In this document: positions 9,032 through 17,404 of the stretch, in pieces
Position numbering within the stretch: the first letter of the stretch is position 1
Layout of the letters: each line of letters begins with the position of its first letter
The notes under the pieces: model-generated
Databases searched by the model: none
What the model saw: only the letters and a program-made list of their open reading frames with translations
What the model was told of the DNA's origin: nothing
Origin: Phycisphaerales bacterium
GTDB lineage: Bacteria; Planctomycetota; Phycisphaerae; Sedimentisphaerales; Anaerobacaceae
Assembly: GCA_020352515.1 (NCBI GenBank)
Contig: CP070678.1
Coordinates: forward strand, 2,593,671 to 2,635,458
Length of the DNA: 41,788 nt
Reading direction: 5' to 3'
Made by a program: the position numbers and the translations under genes

Positions 9032-9652
9032 TCAATTCGCTGGGCGAGTCTCTTCATTGTCATGGGCTGCAGACACTACCTTATCTACGGCCAGGCCTAA
9101 GGCCGCCCACAGAACATCGAGGGGCAAGTGCGCGGGAGCGCTTCTGTCGAGAATAATCGATGCTCGGGCGGGGAATTCTATGTCGGCGCCCCAGATCACG
9201 AGCGTCAATGGAATACGCGGAAGGATTGAAAACTCCACGCTAGCGTCGCCGTATGAACAGCGGCCGGCGTTCAGATCCCGGCATGCGCCGTACAGCAGGG
9301 CAGGCGCTCGCCCAAATGCTTCCTCCAGCTTTCGGGTCGGCGTAGTGTGGGTTCCACGAAAGAAGAACTGGCCCGCATCCAGCCGTTCTGCACTGACCAG
9401 CTCTTTCGCCGGCGGCACAGTTGTAGCGTTTGTAAGATAACCCAGAATGCAAAGCTGTTCGCAAAAATGGGCTACTCGCTCGTAGTCGTCCTCCGCAGGG
9501 ATAATCTGCCGGTTGGGAATATCCACGACGTATTCGGTGTTCAGCAGCAGAACTAAAAAGCGGTCGTCACCGGCCAAATATCGACACTTCGCCCTTTCAG
9601 CGGTCTCCAGACGATCCAGTCTTTCAAGCTGCTGCCCCAGTCTTTCATGCAT
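9032..9652 (-). CDS. DUF3786 family protein
   Basis: A 206-residue cytoplasmic protein that resembles the DUF3786 family, whose function is not established; members are seen near corrinoid and CODH genes in anaerobes. Family-like segments are FFFRGTHTTPTRKLEEAFG in the middle and LTLVIWGADIEFPARASII plus LPLDVLWAALGLAV toward the C-terminus. There are four cysteines (residues in AKCRYL, HFCEQLCILG and GACRD / GRCS regions give more), but no clear cluster motif. ATG 9652 has an AGG-type site about seven bases upstream. It stands alone between two divergent Wood-Ljungdahl operons and shares the strand of the CODH operon, separated from cooC by about 370 bases. Confidence 0.75.
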   Translation of the reverse strand: MHERLGQQLERLDRLETAERAKCRYLAGDDRFLVLLLNTEYVVDIPNRQIIPAEDDYERVAHFCEQLCILGYLTNATTVPPAKELVSAERLDAGQFFFRGTHTTPTRKLEEAFGRAPALLYGACRDLNAGRCSYGDASVEFSILPRIPLTLVIWGADIEFPARASIILDRSAPAHLPLDVLWAALGLAVDKVVSAAHDNEETRPAN

Positions 9653-10316
9653 TTGTATACCTGCAGGTTTAATCTCTAAGAGTCAACTCGCGGCGCTCCG
9701 GCCAAATATATACTGTCACGCTCAACTCTCGATAGTCGGAGATGTTCGCAAATTCCCCGACAGGACCAGCGACCGTCGTTATGTTGCGGACATCACGCAG
9801 ATCGCTGAAGAGCTGCTCGTCTCCGGAATCGCACGGACCACATCAGACGACGGCTGTTTTAGAACATCCGGACGGGTGCGCGAGAAATACGTAGTTTCCA
9901 CAATGCTTGGCTCCCGCCGCTTTGTTTTACTCTATTTCAATTGACGTCCCGGTGTGTTGAATTTGTACGTAGCAGAAGCCGGAGAGATAGGGTGTTGTTT
10001 TGTAATCCGGTCAATTGCATACTTCTGTATCTCGTCAGAGTCCGCCGCTTGGAATCCTCTTGGGGTCAAATAAGTATATCCACTTACGGGGACATTTACC
10101 CGCAAGGGTGTTCAAGCATGAGTATTCCAGGCGTTCGGCAGGTGGCTGGCCGAACCTCCCGCTGCGGGCCCCGAAAACCATCGATTCCAAGGATATCCTC
10201 GGCATTACACCTGGCGAACGGAAGAAGTTTGCCCCTTTCGACCAACTCAAAAGCGCCTGTACTGGAGCCTGGACCGCCCGGGCTCGTCCGCGTATCGTAT
10301 AATTGGAGATTTATCT
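9653..10316. other. Intergenic region upstream of the methylene-THF reductase operon
   Basis: About 660 bases without a convincing gene. Open frames here have no recognisable protein character. It holds the second copy of the 20-bp element (9885-9904). A motif GGGGACATTTACCC near 10096-10109 is palindrome-like and resembles ends of small dispersed repeats, but no second copy is visible in the window. A leader of about 410 bases would separate the 20-bp element from the first start codon. Confidence 0.45.
9885..9904 (+). repeat. 20-bp element, copy 2 (upstream of methylene-THF reductase operon)
   Basis: Identical, in inverse orientation, to 8938-8957; identity stops sharply on both sides. It lacks the second dyad arm seen next to copy 1. 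It lies about 412 bases before the start of the downstream operon. Confidence 0.7.
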
Positions 10317-12794
10317 ATGCCGGGCAAAAGACTTAAGAGTGTTTTGCTGGACAAATCAGACTTCGTTGTGGTTGCAGAGCTCACCGGCGGGCCAGGATAC
10401 AACTTCGGTCCTATTGAGAAGTTTCTCTCGGCGGCGCGAGAGGCCGGACCAAGGAGCATTCCGGCGGGCTTTGACTTCGTCGGAGTCACAGTCCCTCAGA
10501 ACCCGGGCGGCGTGGCAAATATAGCGCCGACAGACGTCCTGGCCAAAGTCTCAGCCGCCGCCTTGCTCGGACCCCTGGATTTCATCCCTCATATCAGTTG
10601 CAAGGATCACAATAGCGATGCAATCAGAAGCTCTCTGGCCGGCTTTAGGGCCCGTAACGTGGAATCCGTCCTTGCCTTAACAGGCGACAAGCCCGTGAGC
10701 GCACACGGAGTTTTTGAGCTCGACTCAATTGGGCTGCTGCAGCTTGTAGCGCGCATGAACCGGGAATCATACCTCAAAGCCGGCTCCGGTCGGCTGGAAG
10801 AGGTACGCCCGCTCTTCCCAGGCGCCGTGGTTTCCCCTTTTAAGTACAACGAAGCTTCACTGATGCAGCAGTACTACAAAATGCTTAAAAAGATTAGATG
10901 TGGGGCAACATTTCTTGTAACGCAGGTGGGTTGGGATTGGAGAAAGTCCATAGAATTGATGCGGTATTTGGAGGAAAACAGGATAACGGTCCCTGTCATC
11001 GGAAACGTTTATCTGCTCAGCACGGCAACGCCAGCGCCCCGTCTGATGTATCAGGGTAAGCTTCCCGGCTGCTTCGTTAGCGACGCCTTCTTTGACAAGC
11101 TGCGCAGCGAAACCGTAGAGCAGCACATTGAGCGGGCCGCCCAACAGGTCGCTATGTACAGGGCCATCGGGGCCGCCGGTGTTGATGTCGGTGGAGTCCG
11201 CGATTACGAAACATTCATAAATATCCTGCATTCTGCCAGCCAGATCGGAAGCGACTGGGAAAAACACAAACAGAACGTTTACTGGCCGGGCGATAAGGGC
11301 TTTTACCTCTACGACAGTAAAGGGACAAGGGTAGCTCTATCCAAACCTCGGAAGAAACTCAGGAAAAGGTGTTTCAATTTGATGCACCGCGCGATTCTGG
11401 ACCCGGACCATGCCGGGTTCAAGGTATTCAGGCGACTCATGGGGTGCACGAAGGCAATGAACGGCCGGGGAATTGCTTATAAATGTTTCAACACAAGCGA
11501 GAGACTTTTCAAGTACATACTGTTCAACTGCCGGGAGTGCGGCGATTGCTACCTGCCTGAGAACTTTGGCTACTGCACGCTCGGAGCCTGTGAAAAAGGG
11601 CTTGACAATCCTCCCTGCGGCGACTCGACCGTTGACGGGCTTTGTGGAAACAATCTTGATCGTTTCTGTGTCGGAGATCTGGTTTACAAGGCGGCTGTGG
11701 CCGAGCCGCGAGGCACCAAGAGCCTGGTGGAAAGGGTAAACGCGCCCCGCAATCCCGCCCTGCGATACACTTCGAGCATCCTCAACTACCTGTTTGGAAA
11801 GGACCACACGAGAAGGTGCCCGCTGGTTCCAATTGGCGAAGCGGTGCTTGCATCAAAGCCGGATACCAAAACGGTGATTCAGAAACTGCACGAAAGTGGC
11901 GAGCAAGCATACTCGCAGGAAGGCGGCGTGCTCGACTACATCAGGGCTTTGATCCAGAATCAGGTCGAAGAAGGCGCCGCGTATGTAGCGGTGAATGTTG
12001 ATGCCGCCGCTCAATATGACGCGCTGTTGGCCGCTCGGTTGATAGTAGAGTACGTCAAGCTGGTCCGCCGGTGGGGCAAAGGTGTTCCAATATGTCTCGA
12101 TAGTAGCAGTGACACCGTGCTAACCGCCGGTCTGAGAGAATGGTATAACACCGACCAGGATGTCGCGCCTCCTCTAATCAGCTCCATCAGAGCCAACACG
12201 GCAGATACGATGCTGCCGCTGAAACGCAACTATGACTTCGCCTTCGTCGCGCTGCTGACAAGCGATGGTGCGCCGCCGGATACCGGTCGGCCGCGGTCGC
12301 CTGATTGCTTGCACAGCCTCGCCCGGCAGATCTATGACAAATCGGTCCGCCAATATGGCTTCAAGCCCGAGGCCATCTTTTTTGAGCCTCCCGCGCTGCC
12401 TCTCTCGGAGGATACTCCTGATGAGCCGGGTGTTCCAGGTTGTACCTACCTGGCGTTTGAAACCATAAAGAAGATCAAGGGCGATCGGGCAATGAAAGGG
12501 GTGCACTGTTGTCTGCGAATCACCGAATCAGCTCACGGGCTGCGTGCGCGAAGAATCGGCGTTTGCAGAGCCTTTGTGGAAAAGGCAATGGAATACGGCC
12601 TGGATTCGGCTTTTGTCGATGCCGGCCACCATTTTGGCGAAAGCCCTGCGGATAAGGGATTGCTCGAGCTCATCGATGCGTACGCGAAGATGGATGGCTC
12701 ACCTGGCAAGGCCGAGAAAGCTGAAACCGTGATGGCCGGGTTCTGCGGAGGCACAAAGAAACCTCGGCCGTGTCCTGTAGGCGTCGCAGGCTGA
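10317..12794 (+). CDS. metF: Methylene-THF reductase fused to MetV-like domain and a methyltransferase-like pterin domain
   Basis: An 825-residue fusion. Residues 1 to about 335 are a MetF barrel that reduces methylene-THF to methyl-THF: VVAELTGG carries the expected Glu near residue 21, LTGDKP the flavin loop, and FLVTQVGWD the conserved Gln. Residues about 345-450 match the MetV / MTHFR C-terminal domain, with a cysteine series starting at C405 (CRECGDC, GYCTLGAC, NPPCGDSTVDGLC). Residues about 502-820 resemble the pterin-binding fold of AcsE/MeTr and dihydropteroate synthase (PIGE, VAVNVD, ICLDSSS, PALPLS), but several pterin-binding positions differ. GGAG lies eight bases before ATG 10317. 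As the first gene of the formate dehydrogenase operon it should supply the methyl branch of the Wood-Ljungdahl pathway. The activity of the third domain is uncertain. Confidence 0.9.
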   Translation: MPGKRLKSVLLDKSDFVVVAELTGGPGYNFGPIEKFLSAAREAGPRSIPAGFDFVGVTVPQNPGGVANIAPTDVLAKVSAAALLGPLDFIPHISCKDHNSDAIRSSLAGFRARNVESVLALTGDKPVSAHGVFELDSIGLLQLVARMNRESYLKAGSGRLEEVRPLFPGAVVSPFKYNEASLMQQYYKMLKKIRCGATFLVTQVGWDWRKSIELMRYLEENRITVPVIGNVYLLSTATPAPRLMYQGKLPGCFVSDAFFDKLRSETVEQHIERAAQQVAMYRAIGAAGVDVGGVRDYETFINILHSASQIGSDWEKHKQNVYWPGDKGFYLYDSKGTRVALSKPRKKLRKRCFNLMHRAILDPDHAGFKVFRRLMGCTKAMNGRGIAYKCFNTSERLFKYILFNCRECGDCYLPENFGYCTLGACEKGLDNPPCGDSTVDGLCGNNLDRFCVGDLVYKAAVAEPRGTKSLVERVNAPRNPALRYTSSILNYLFGKDHTRRCPLVPIGEAVLASKPDTKTVIQKLHESGEQAYSQEGGVLDYIRALIQNQVEEGAAYVAVNVDAAAQYDALLAARLIVEYVKLVRRWGKGVPICLDSSSDTVLTAGLREWYNTDQDVAPPLISSIRANTADTMLPLKRNYDFAFVALLTSDGAPPDTGRPRSPDCLHSLARQIYDKSVRQYGFKPEAIFFEPPALPLSEDTPDEPGVPGCTYLAFETIKKIKGDRAMKGVHCCLRITESAHGLRARRIGVCRAFVEKAMEYGLDSAFVDAGHHFGESPADKGLLELIDAYAKMDGSPGKAEKAETVMAGFCGGTKKPRPCPVGVAG

Positions 12795-12877
12795 CAGGCT
12801 CATCAGGCTTCGACGTTGCCGCGCTTCGCGAGCTGTCGTCTCTGCCGACGGTTTCAGTGTAGAAAGGACTTCAGCCC

Positions 12878-13762
12878 ATGGACAATTCAATAGATCGCGC
12901 TGCTGACAGGTTTGCCGAGCGATTAGGCGTGATCGACAAACATACCCTTTACCGTCCGTTCAACTGCACGCTCCGATCCGTTAGAGATTTGACACCTTCG
13001 GAGAAGATGTTTCGACTGGCAAAGCTGGAAGGCGGGCCTTTCGGCCACAGGCCGGGCCAGTTCATGCAGGTGTCCGTACTGGGCATTGGAGAGGCGCCGA
13101 TTTCGGTTTCCTCGTCACCGACGCGCGGCGACTACCTGGAGCTTGGAGTCCGCGCGGCCGGAACTTTGACAAGTGCATTGCACAGATTGAAACCGGGAGA
13201 TGAGATCGGGCTGCGAGGTCCGTTTGGAACACACTTCCCCACCGATGAAATGAAAGGCCGAGATCTTCTGCTGATATCCGGGGGCTGCGGCCTGGCACCG
13301 ATGCGCGCGCTGATTCAATATGTCGAAGACCGGCGGGGTGATTTCCGGAAAGTAACGATACTGTACGGCGCCAAATCCCCCGATGACGTACTGTACAAGG
13401 ACGAGTTGAGGGGATGGCGGAATTCAAAAATCTTCGAATGTCAGGTTACGGTTGACAGGGTCCCGGGCGGCACATGTTGGGATGCCAATGTCGGCATGAT
13501 TACAAAGCTCATTCCTCCTTTGCAGATCCGTCCAGACGATACAACGGCCGTGATTGTCGGTCCGCCGATCATGTACAAGTTTGTGATCGAAGAGTTGTGC
13601 GCCAAAGGTCTGAACGCCGGGAATATTGTCGTTTCCCTCGAGCGGCACATGAAATGCGGGGTCGGCAAGTGCGGACACTGCACAATAGACCACCTGTATT
13701 GTTGCATCGACGGTCCCGTCTTCAGGCTGGATCAGGTTGCCAACCTCAAAGGTGCGATATGA
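12878..13762 (+). CDS. FAD/NAD(P)-binding [2Fe-2S] reductase (sulfhydrogenase gamma / AsrB / PyrK type)
   Basis: A 294-residue flavoprotein that exchanges electrons with NAD(P)H. The FAD domain shows RPGQFMQVS, ISVSSSP and GLRGPFG; the NAD(P) domain shows ISGGCGLAPMRA and VGPPIMYK; the C-terminus binds [2Fe-2S] through CGVGKCGHC and a later Cys (YCCIDG). This is the layout of sulfhydrogenase gamma subunits and anaerobic sulfite reductase B. An AAGGA site lies nine bases before ATG 12878, 83 bases after the preceding gene, and the stop overlaps the formate dehydrogenase start as ATGA. Paired with the 4Fe-4S protein at 15798, it probably links formate oxidation or CO2 reduction to NAD(P). Confidence 0.88.
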   Translation: MDNSIDRAADRFAERLGVIDKHTLYRPFNCTLRSVRDLTPSEKMFRLAKLEGGPFGHRPGQFMQVSVLGIGEAPISVSSSPTRGDYLELGVRAAGTLTSALHRLKPGDEIGLRGPFGTHFPTDEMKGRDLLLISGGCGLAPMRALIQYVEDRRGDFRKVTILYGAKSPDDVLYKDELRGWRNSKIFECQVTVDRVPGGTCWDANVGMITKLIPPLQIRPDDTTAVIVGPPIMYKFVIEELCAKGLNAGNIVVSLERHMKCGVGKCGHCTIDHLYCCIDGPVFRLDQVANLKGAI

Positions 13763-15801
13763 AGAGGGTCCTTACAACCTGTCCTTATTGCGGGATCGGA
13801 TGCATGTTCTACCTTCTTGTCGACGGTGACGGCATTCTTGTCGGCGTTGAACCGAGCACACAGCACGTCGTCTCGAAAGGACAGCTCTGTGTAAAAGGCT
13901 GGAATGCGCACCACTTCGTCAACCACCCCGACAGACTGACGCTACCGATGATTCGCCGAAACGGACAGCTCGAATCCACCTGCTGGGATGAGGCGCTCGA
14001 TCTTGTTGCAACCAGGCTCAAGGAAATTCAGGCAGCCAATGGCAGTGATTCCGTGGCGTTCTTCTCGTCCGCCAAGACCACCAACGAAGAAAACTACCTG
14101 ATGATGAAGCTGGCCCGGGCTGTCTTCAAAACCAACAACGTTGATCATTGCGCAAGGCTGTGTCACTCTTCAACCGTCATCGGCCTGGCCGCCGCTTTTG
14201 GCTCCGGCGCGATGACCAACTCAATCTCTTGCGTGGAGCAAGCAGATTGCTACCTCGTGACCGGCTCCAATACGACCGAGCAGCATCCGCTCATAGGCTC
14301 CCGAATCATCAACAATGTTGTCAACAACGGCGCCAGGCTCATCGTTGCCGACAATCGGAAAATTCGCCTCTCACGTCTTGCTGATATCCACGTCCGGTGG
14401 AAGAACGGCACCGACGTCGCTTTTCTCAACAGCGTGATGAACGTCATTATTGCTGAGGGTCTCGAAGACACCGAATTCGTGAGAGACCGCACGGAAAACT
14501 ACGAGCAGCTGAAGAGAACGGTCGCAGACTATCCTCCTGAAAGAGCTGCCGAAATATGCGGCATTACACCTCGCGAGATCGTCCAGGTTTCTCGCATCTT
14601 CGCCGCAGCCGAGCGGGCCATGATAGTATACGCTATGGGCATCACGCAGCACACGCACGGCGTCGACAACGTCAAGACCTGTGCGAACCTTGCGATGCTT
14701 ACCGGCAACATCGGGCGACCCGGAACGGGTGTCAATCCGCTTCGCGGCCAGAACAACGTACAGGGCGCCTGTGACATGGGAGCCCTTCCAGACGTCTACA
14801 GCGGATACCAGAAGGTTGCCGAGCCTGCCATAAGAGCAAAGTTCAAGAAGGCCTGGGCTGTCAAATATCTCCCCGACGGCGCCGGCCACGCGGTAACCAC
14901 CGCAATCGACGCCGCCGCCGAAGGCAGGCTAAAAGCCCTCTACATTATGGGTGAGAATCCCATGATGTCCGACCCCGATCAGAACCACGTTCGCAAGGCG
15001 ATTGAGAGGCTTGAGTTTGTCGTCGTCCAAGATATTTTTCCGACGCCGACGACCCGGTACGCCGATATAATACTGCCTGCCGGTTCCTATGCAGAAAAGG
15101 ACGGCACATTCACATCCACCGAGAGACGGGTTCAGCGCGTACGAAAGGCGATTGAGCCGGTCGGTCAGAGCAGGTCGGATTGGCAAATCCTCTGTGATGT
15201 TGCCGTCAAATGCGGCTACGGCGGAATGAAATACAGCTCGCCCGAGGACGTCATGGATGAGATCGCCGCGCTGACGCCGATCTACGGCGGCATTTCATAC
15301 GACCGTATCGACCGGGTCGGCCTTCAGTGGCCCTGTCCGGATAAGAACCACTCGGGTACCGCCGTCATGCACGCGGGTAAGTTCGCGAGGGGCCTTGGCA
15401 TGTTCAGCCCAGCCCGCTATCGCCCGTCGGCCGAGTTGCCGGATAGCCGCTACCCCTTCCTGCTCTCCACCGGCCGGTGTTATTTCCATTTTCACACGGG
15501 CACGATGACGCGACGCTCGCGTCTGCTCGATCGCGAGGAGCCGTTCCCCTTCGTCGAGGTTAACCCGGCCGACGCGGCTGAACTGCGCATCCAAAACCGG
15601 AACTGGGTATATGTCGCCACCCGGCGCGCTGAGGTGAAGGCGATGGCTCATGTCACCGACGTGGTCGGCAAAGGTGTGCTCTTTATGCCCTTTCATTTCG
15701 AGGAAGGTCCTGCAAACCTTCTGACCAATAACGCCCTCGACCCCGTAGCCAAAATCCCGGAGTACAAGGTATGTGCCGCAAAGATACGGAGCGCACCATG
15801 A
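13759..15801 (+). CDS. fdhA: Formate dehydrogenase catalytic subunit, cysteine type
   Basis: A 680-residue molybdopterin oxidoreductase for formate/CO2. The N-terminal [4Fe-4S] site is C8PYC11GIGC15 with C44 (QLCVKG). The metal ligand is Cys135 (CARLCHSS, codon TGT) followed by the conserved His, so this is a Cys rather than a selenocysteine enzyme. The molybdopterin-binding domains (GSNTTEQHP, GMGITQHTHGVDNVK-like segment, GNIGRPGTGVNPLRGQNNVQ) and the C-terminal domain are complete. ATG 13759 overlaps the upstream stop as ATGA; the open frame extends further upstream but only within the previous gene. It lacks the long N-terminal cluster region of NADH-linked FdhA, so it needs partner subunits, probably the genes on both sides. 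Confidence 0.95.
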   Translation: MKRVLTTCPYCGIGCMFYLLVDGDGILVGVEPSTQHVVSKGQLCVKGWNAHHFVNHPDRLTLPMIRRNGQLESTCWDEALDLVATRLKEIQAANGSDSVAFFSSAKTTNEENYLMMKLARAVFKTNNVDHCARLCHSSTVIGLAAAFGSGAMTNSISCVEQADCYLVTGSNTTEQHPLIGSRIINNVVNNGARLIVADNRKIRLSRLADIHVRWKNGTDVAFLNSVMNVIIAEGLEDTEFVRDRTENYEQLKRTVADYPPERAAEICGITPREIVQVSRIFAAAERAMIVYAMGITQHTHGVDNVKTCANLAMLTGNIGRPGTGVNPLRGQNNVQGACDMGALPDVYSGYQKVAEPAIRAKFKKAWAVKYLPDGAGHAVTTAIDAAAEGRLKALYIMGENPMMSDPDQNHVRKAIERLEFVVVQDIFPTPTTRYADIILPAGSYAEKDGTFTSTERRVQRVRKAIEPVGQSRSDWQILCDVAVKCGYGGMKYSSPEDVMDEIAALTPIYGGISYDRIDRVGLQWPCPDKNHSGTAVMHAGKFARGLGMFSPARYRPSAELPDSRYPFLLSTGRCYFHFHTGTMTRRSRLLDREEPFPFVEVNPADAAELRIQNRNWVYVATRRAEVKAMAHVTDVVGKGVLFMPFHFEEGPANLLTNNALDPVAKIPEYKVCAAKIRSAP

Positions 15802-16790
15802 GGCTGTTGACGGAGCGGCAGCTCGAAGCTTTTCTAAGATCGGCCGAAACCGATTATGACGTCCGCGTCCCGGTCGCGCTTCGGGACGGAACCAGAACGC
15901 TCGGCAGGCTCGACGACGGCAGGCTGGCGCTCGCAGGCGGCGCTATCCCGGCAAAGATGACCAACGTCTTCTTTCCCCAGATGGACAGGCTGCTCACCGC
16001 CGGGCCGGATGGCCCTGACATTCCGAAACCTGTGCTCAGACCCCTGCTGGTCGTCGGCTTCACCGCTCAGGATGCGGAATGCCTCGAGTTCATCGATAGA
16101 TTCTACGCCGAGAACTACCGCGACGATGTGTACTTTAACAGACGAGACGGTGCGGTAATTGTCTGCGTCTCAGGCAGATGCGGTCCCCAGGGTCGCTTCC
16201 TTGAGATCGCCGGGGGCAAATGCGACATGGAGTTCATCTGCGACGGGCAGAGCTACCTCGTCTTAGGTTACAGCCCCGTCGGAAAAGCCCTAACTGAAAA
16301 ACTCGCTGCAAGGCAGCCGGCCGGGACCGCAACCCTCACAGAGCTACAAAAGGAATCCGACTCGCTTGCGCGCGAGGATAGCAGACTGCTTCAAGCGGCA
16401 TCGAGACTCCTCCTTGAAGAGAAAGTCCCGGAGGAGTTCTGGCGGAGCGTCTCCGATCGCTGCATCGCATGCACATCGTGCAATCTTGTATGCCCCACCT
16501 GCACGTGCTTCGACGTCTTCGACCGAGTAGTTGACGGCAAGGTTCAGCGCTGGCGGACGTGGGACTCCTGCCAGCTCGATGGTTTCATGCGGGAGGCCAG
16601 TGGTCATAATCCGATGGGTCTCGAGCATCAGCGGACCCGCCGTCGTATTCACCACAAGCTTGCTGCAGACCCAAAGAGGTGGGGACAGTTGACATGCATG
16701 CTCTGCGGGCGATGTGATGATGCCTGCCCTACCGGAATAGGGGTCAAGGCCGTCTGCAGGGAAATGGTTTCCAAATACGGTTCGGTATGA
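15798..16790 (+). CDS. 4Fe-4S electron-transfer subunit (sulfhydrogenase beta / AsrA type)
   Basis: A 330-residue protein with two C-terminal [4Fe-4S] sites: CIACTSCNLVCPTCTC and CMLCGRCDDACP. The N-terminal 200 residues follow the pattern of hydrogenase beta and anaerobic sulfite reductase A proteins (VVGFTAQDAECL, CVSGRCGPQGR). These proteins bridge the flavin subunit and the catalytic subunit. ATG 15798 overlaps the fdhA stop as ATGA and has CGGAG just upstream; an ATG at 15771 is open but less likely. Together with the gene at 12878 it brackets fdhA, which suggests a three-subunit complex in which formate dehydrogenase takes the place of the hydrogenase dimer. Confidence 0.86.
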   Translation: MRLLTERQLEAFLRSAETDYDVRVPVALRDGTRTLGRLDDGRLALAGGAIPAKMTNVFFPQMDRLLTAGPDGPDIPKPVLRPLLVVGFTAQDAECLEFIDRFYAENYRDDVYFNRRDGAVIVCVSGRCGPQGRFLEIAGGKCDMEFICDGQSYLVLGYSPVGKALTEKLAARQPAGTATLTELQKESDSLAREDSRLLQAASRLLLEEKVPEEFWRSVSDRCIACTSCNLVCPTCTCFDVFDRVVDGKVQRWRTWDSCQLDGFMREASGHNPMGLEHQRTRRRIHHKLAADPKRWGQLTCMLCGRCDDACPTGIGVKAVCREMVSKYGSV

Positions 16791-17404
16791 CAACAGAAAT
16801 CAAACGACCTTTTATAGCAGGCGCCATACTGGCCGGAGGCGACGCCCGGAGGATGGGCGGCATCCCCAAAGGGATGCTCGAAACTTGCGATGGTATTTCC
16901 GTGGCCGAACGCCTCATTCTCGAATTGGGCCGCGCCGACATAAATGACATCGCTATAATCGCCAACGATCGGGGGCCTTATGCACGTTGTGGTGTGCCTG
17001 TAATCCCTGATATCAGGACGGGCATCGGCCCTCTGGCCGGCATCGAAACCGCCCTTGTGCACTTCACCGGGCGATCCGATGCCGTGCTGTTTGTTCCTTG
17101 TGACCTGCCGCAAATCACCGCCGATGAGTTTCGAGCCTTGAAACAGGCTTTCCGTCCGGCCGAGACGCCCGTCGTGTTTGCCCGGACAGCCGATTTCTTT
17201 TGGCACCCGTTATGTGCGGTCGTGCATAACGCTTTGGCAACCGATATCTCGGTGGCCATCGATGGTGGGAAGCGAAAGGTCAGGGACATCTGGCGCCTGC
17301 TTGATGCGGTCGGCGTTGAATTCGCGGAACACAGCATATTCTTCAATATAAACAGTCCTGCCGATATGGACGGCTGGGACAAGATGCGAAGAGGTGGAAC
17401 ATGA
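16787..17404 (+). CDS. mobA: Molybdenum cofactor guanylyltransferase
   Basis: A 205-residue nucleotidyltransferase that adds GMP to molybdopterin, giving the bis-MGD cofactor used by formate dehydrogenases. The signature AILAGGDARRMGG with a following Lys (PKGML), GIGPLAGIETAL and the metal-binding PCDLPQI are all present. ATG 16787 overlaps the upstream stop as ATGA, placing it in the same operon as fdhA. Some proteins of this size use CTP instead, but the motifs and the neighbours favour MobA. Confidence 0.92.
   Translation: MTTEIKRPFIAGAILAGGDARRMGGIPKGMLETCDGISVAERLILELGRADINDIAIIANDRGPYARCGVPVIPDIRTGIGPLAGIETALVHFTGRSDAVLFVPCDLPQITADEFRALKQAFRPAETPVVFARTADFFWHPLCAVVHNALATDISVAIDGGKRKVRDIWRLLDAVGVEFAEHSIFFNINSPADMDGWDKMRRGGT

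Noticed and set aside
9513..9944. Plus-strand open frame across the DUF3786 gene start
   Set aside because: Low-complexity, Ser/Arg-rich sequence with no family features, mostly antisense to a better supported gene.
10060..10150. GGGGACATTTACCC motif as a mobile-element end
   Set aside because: No second copy, target duplication or transposase is visible, so it is left as a note in the gap entry.
9941..10336. Plus-strand open frame before the methylene-THF reductase gene
   Set aside because: Composition is not protein-like and it overlaps the ribosome site of the real gene.
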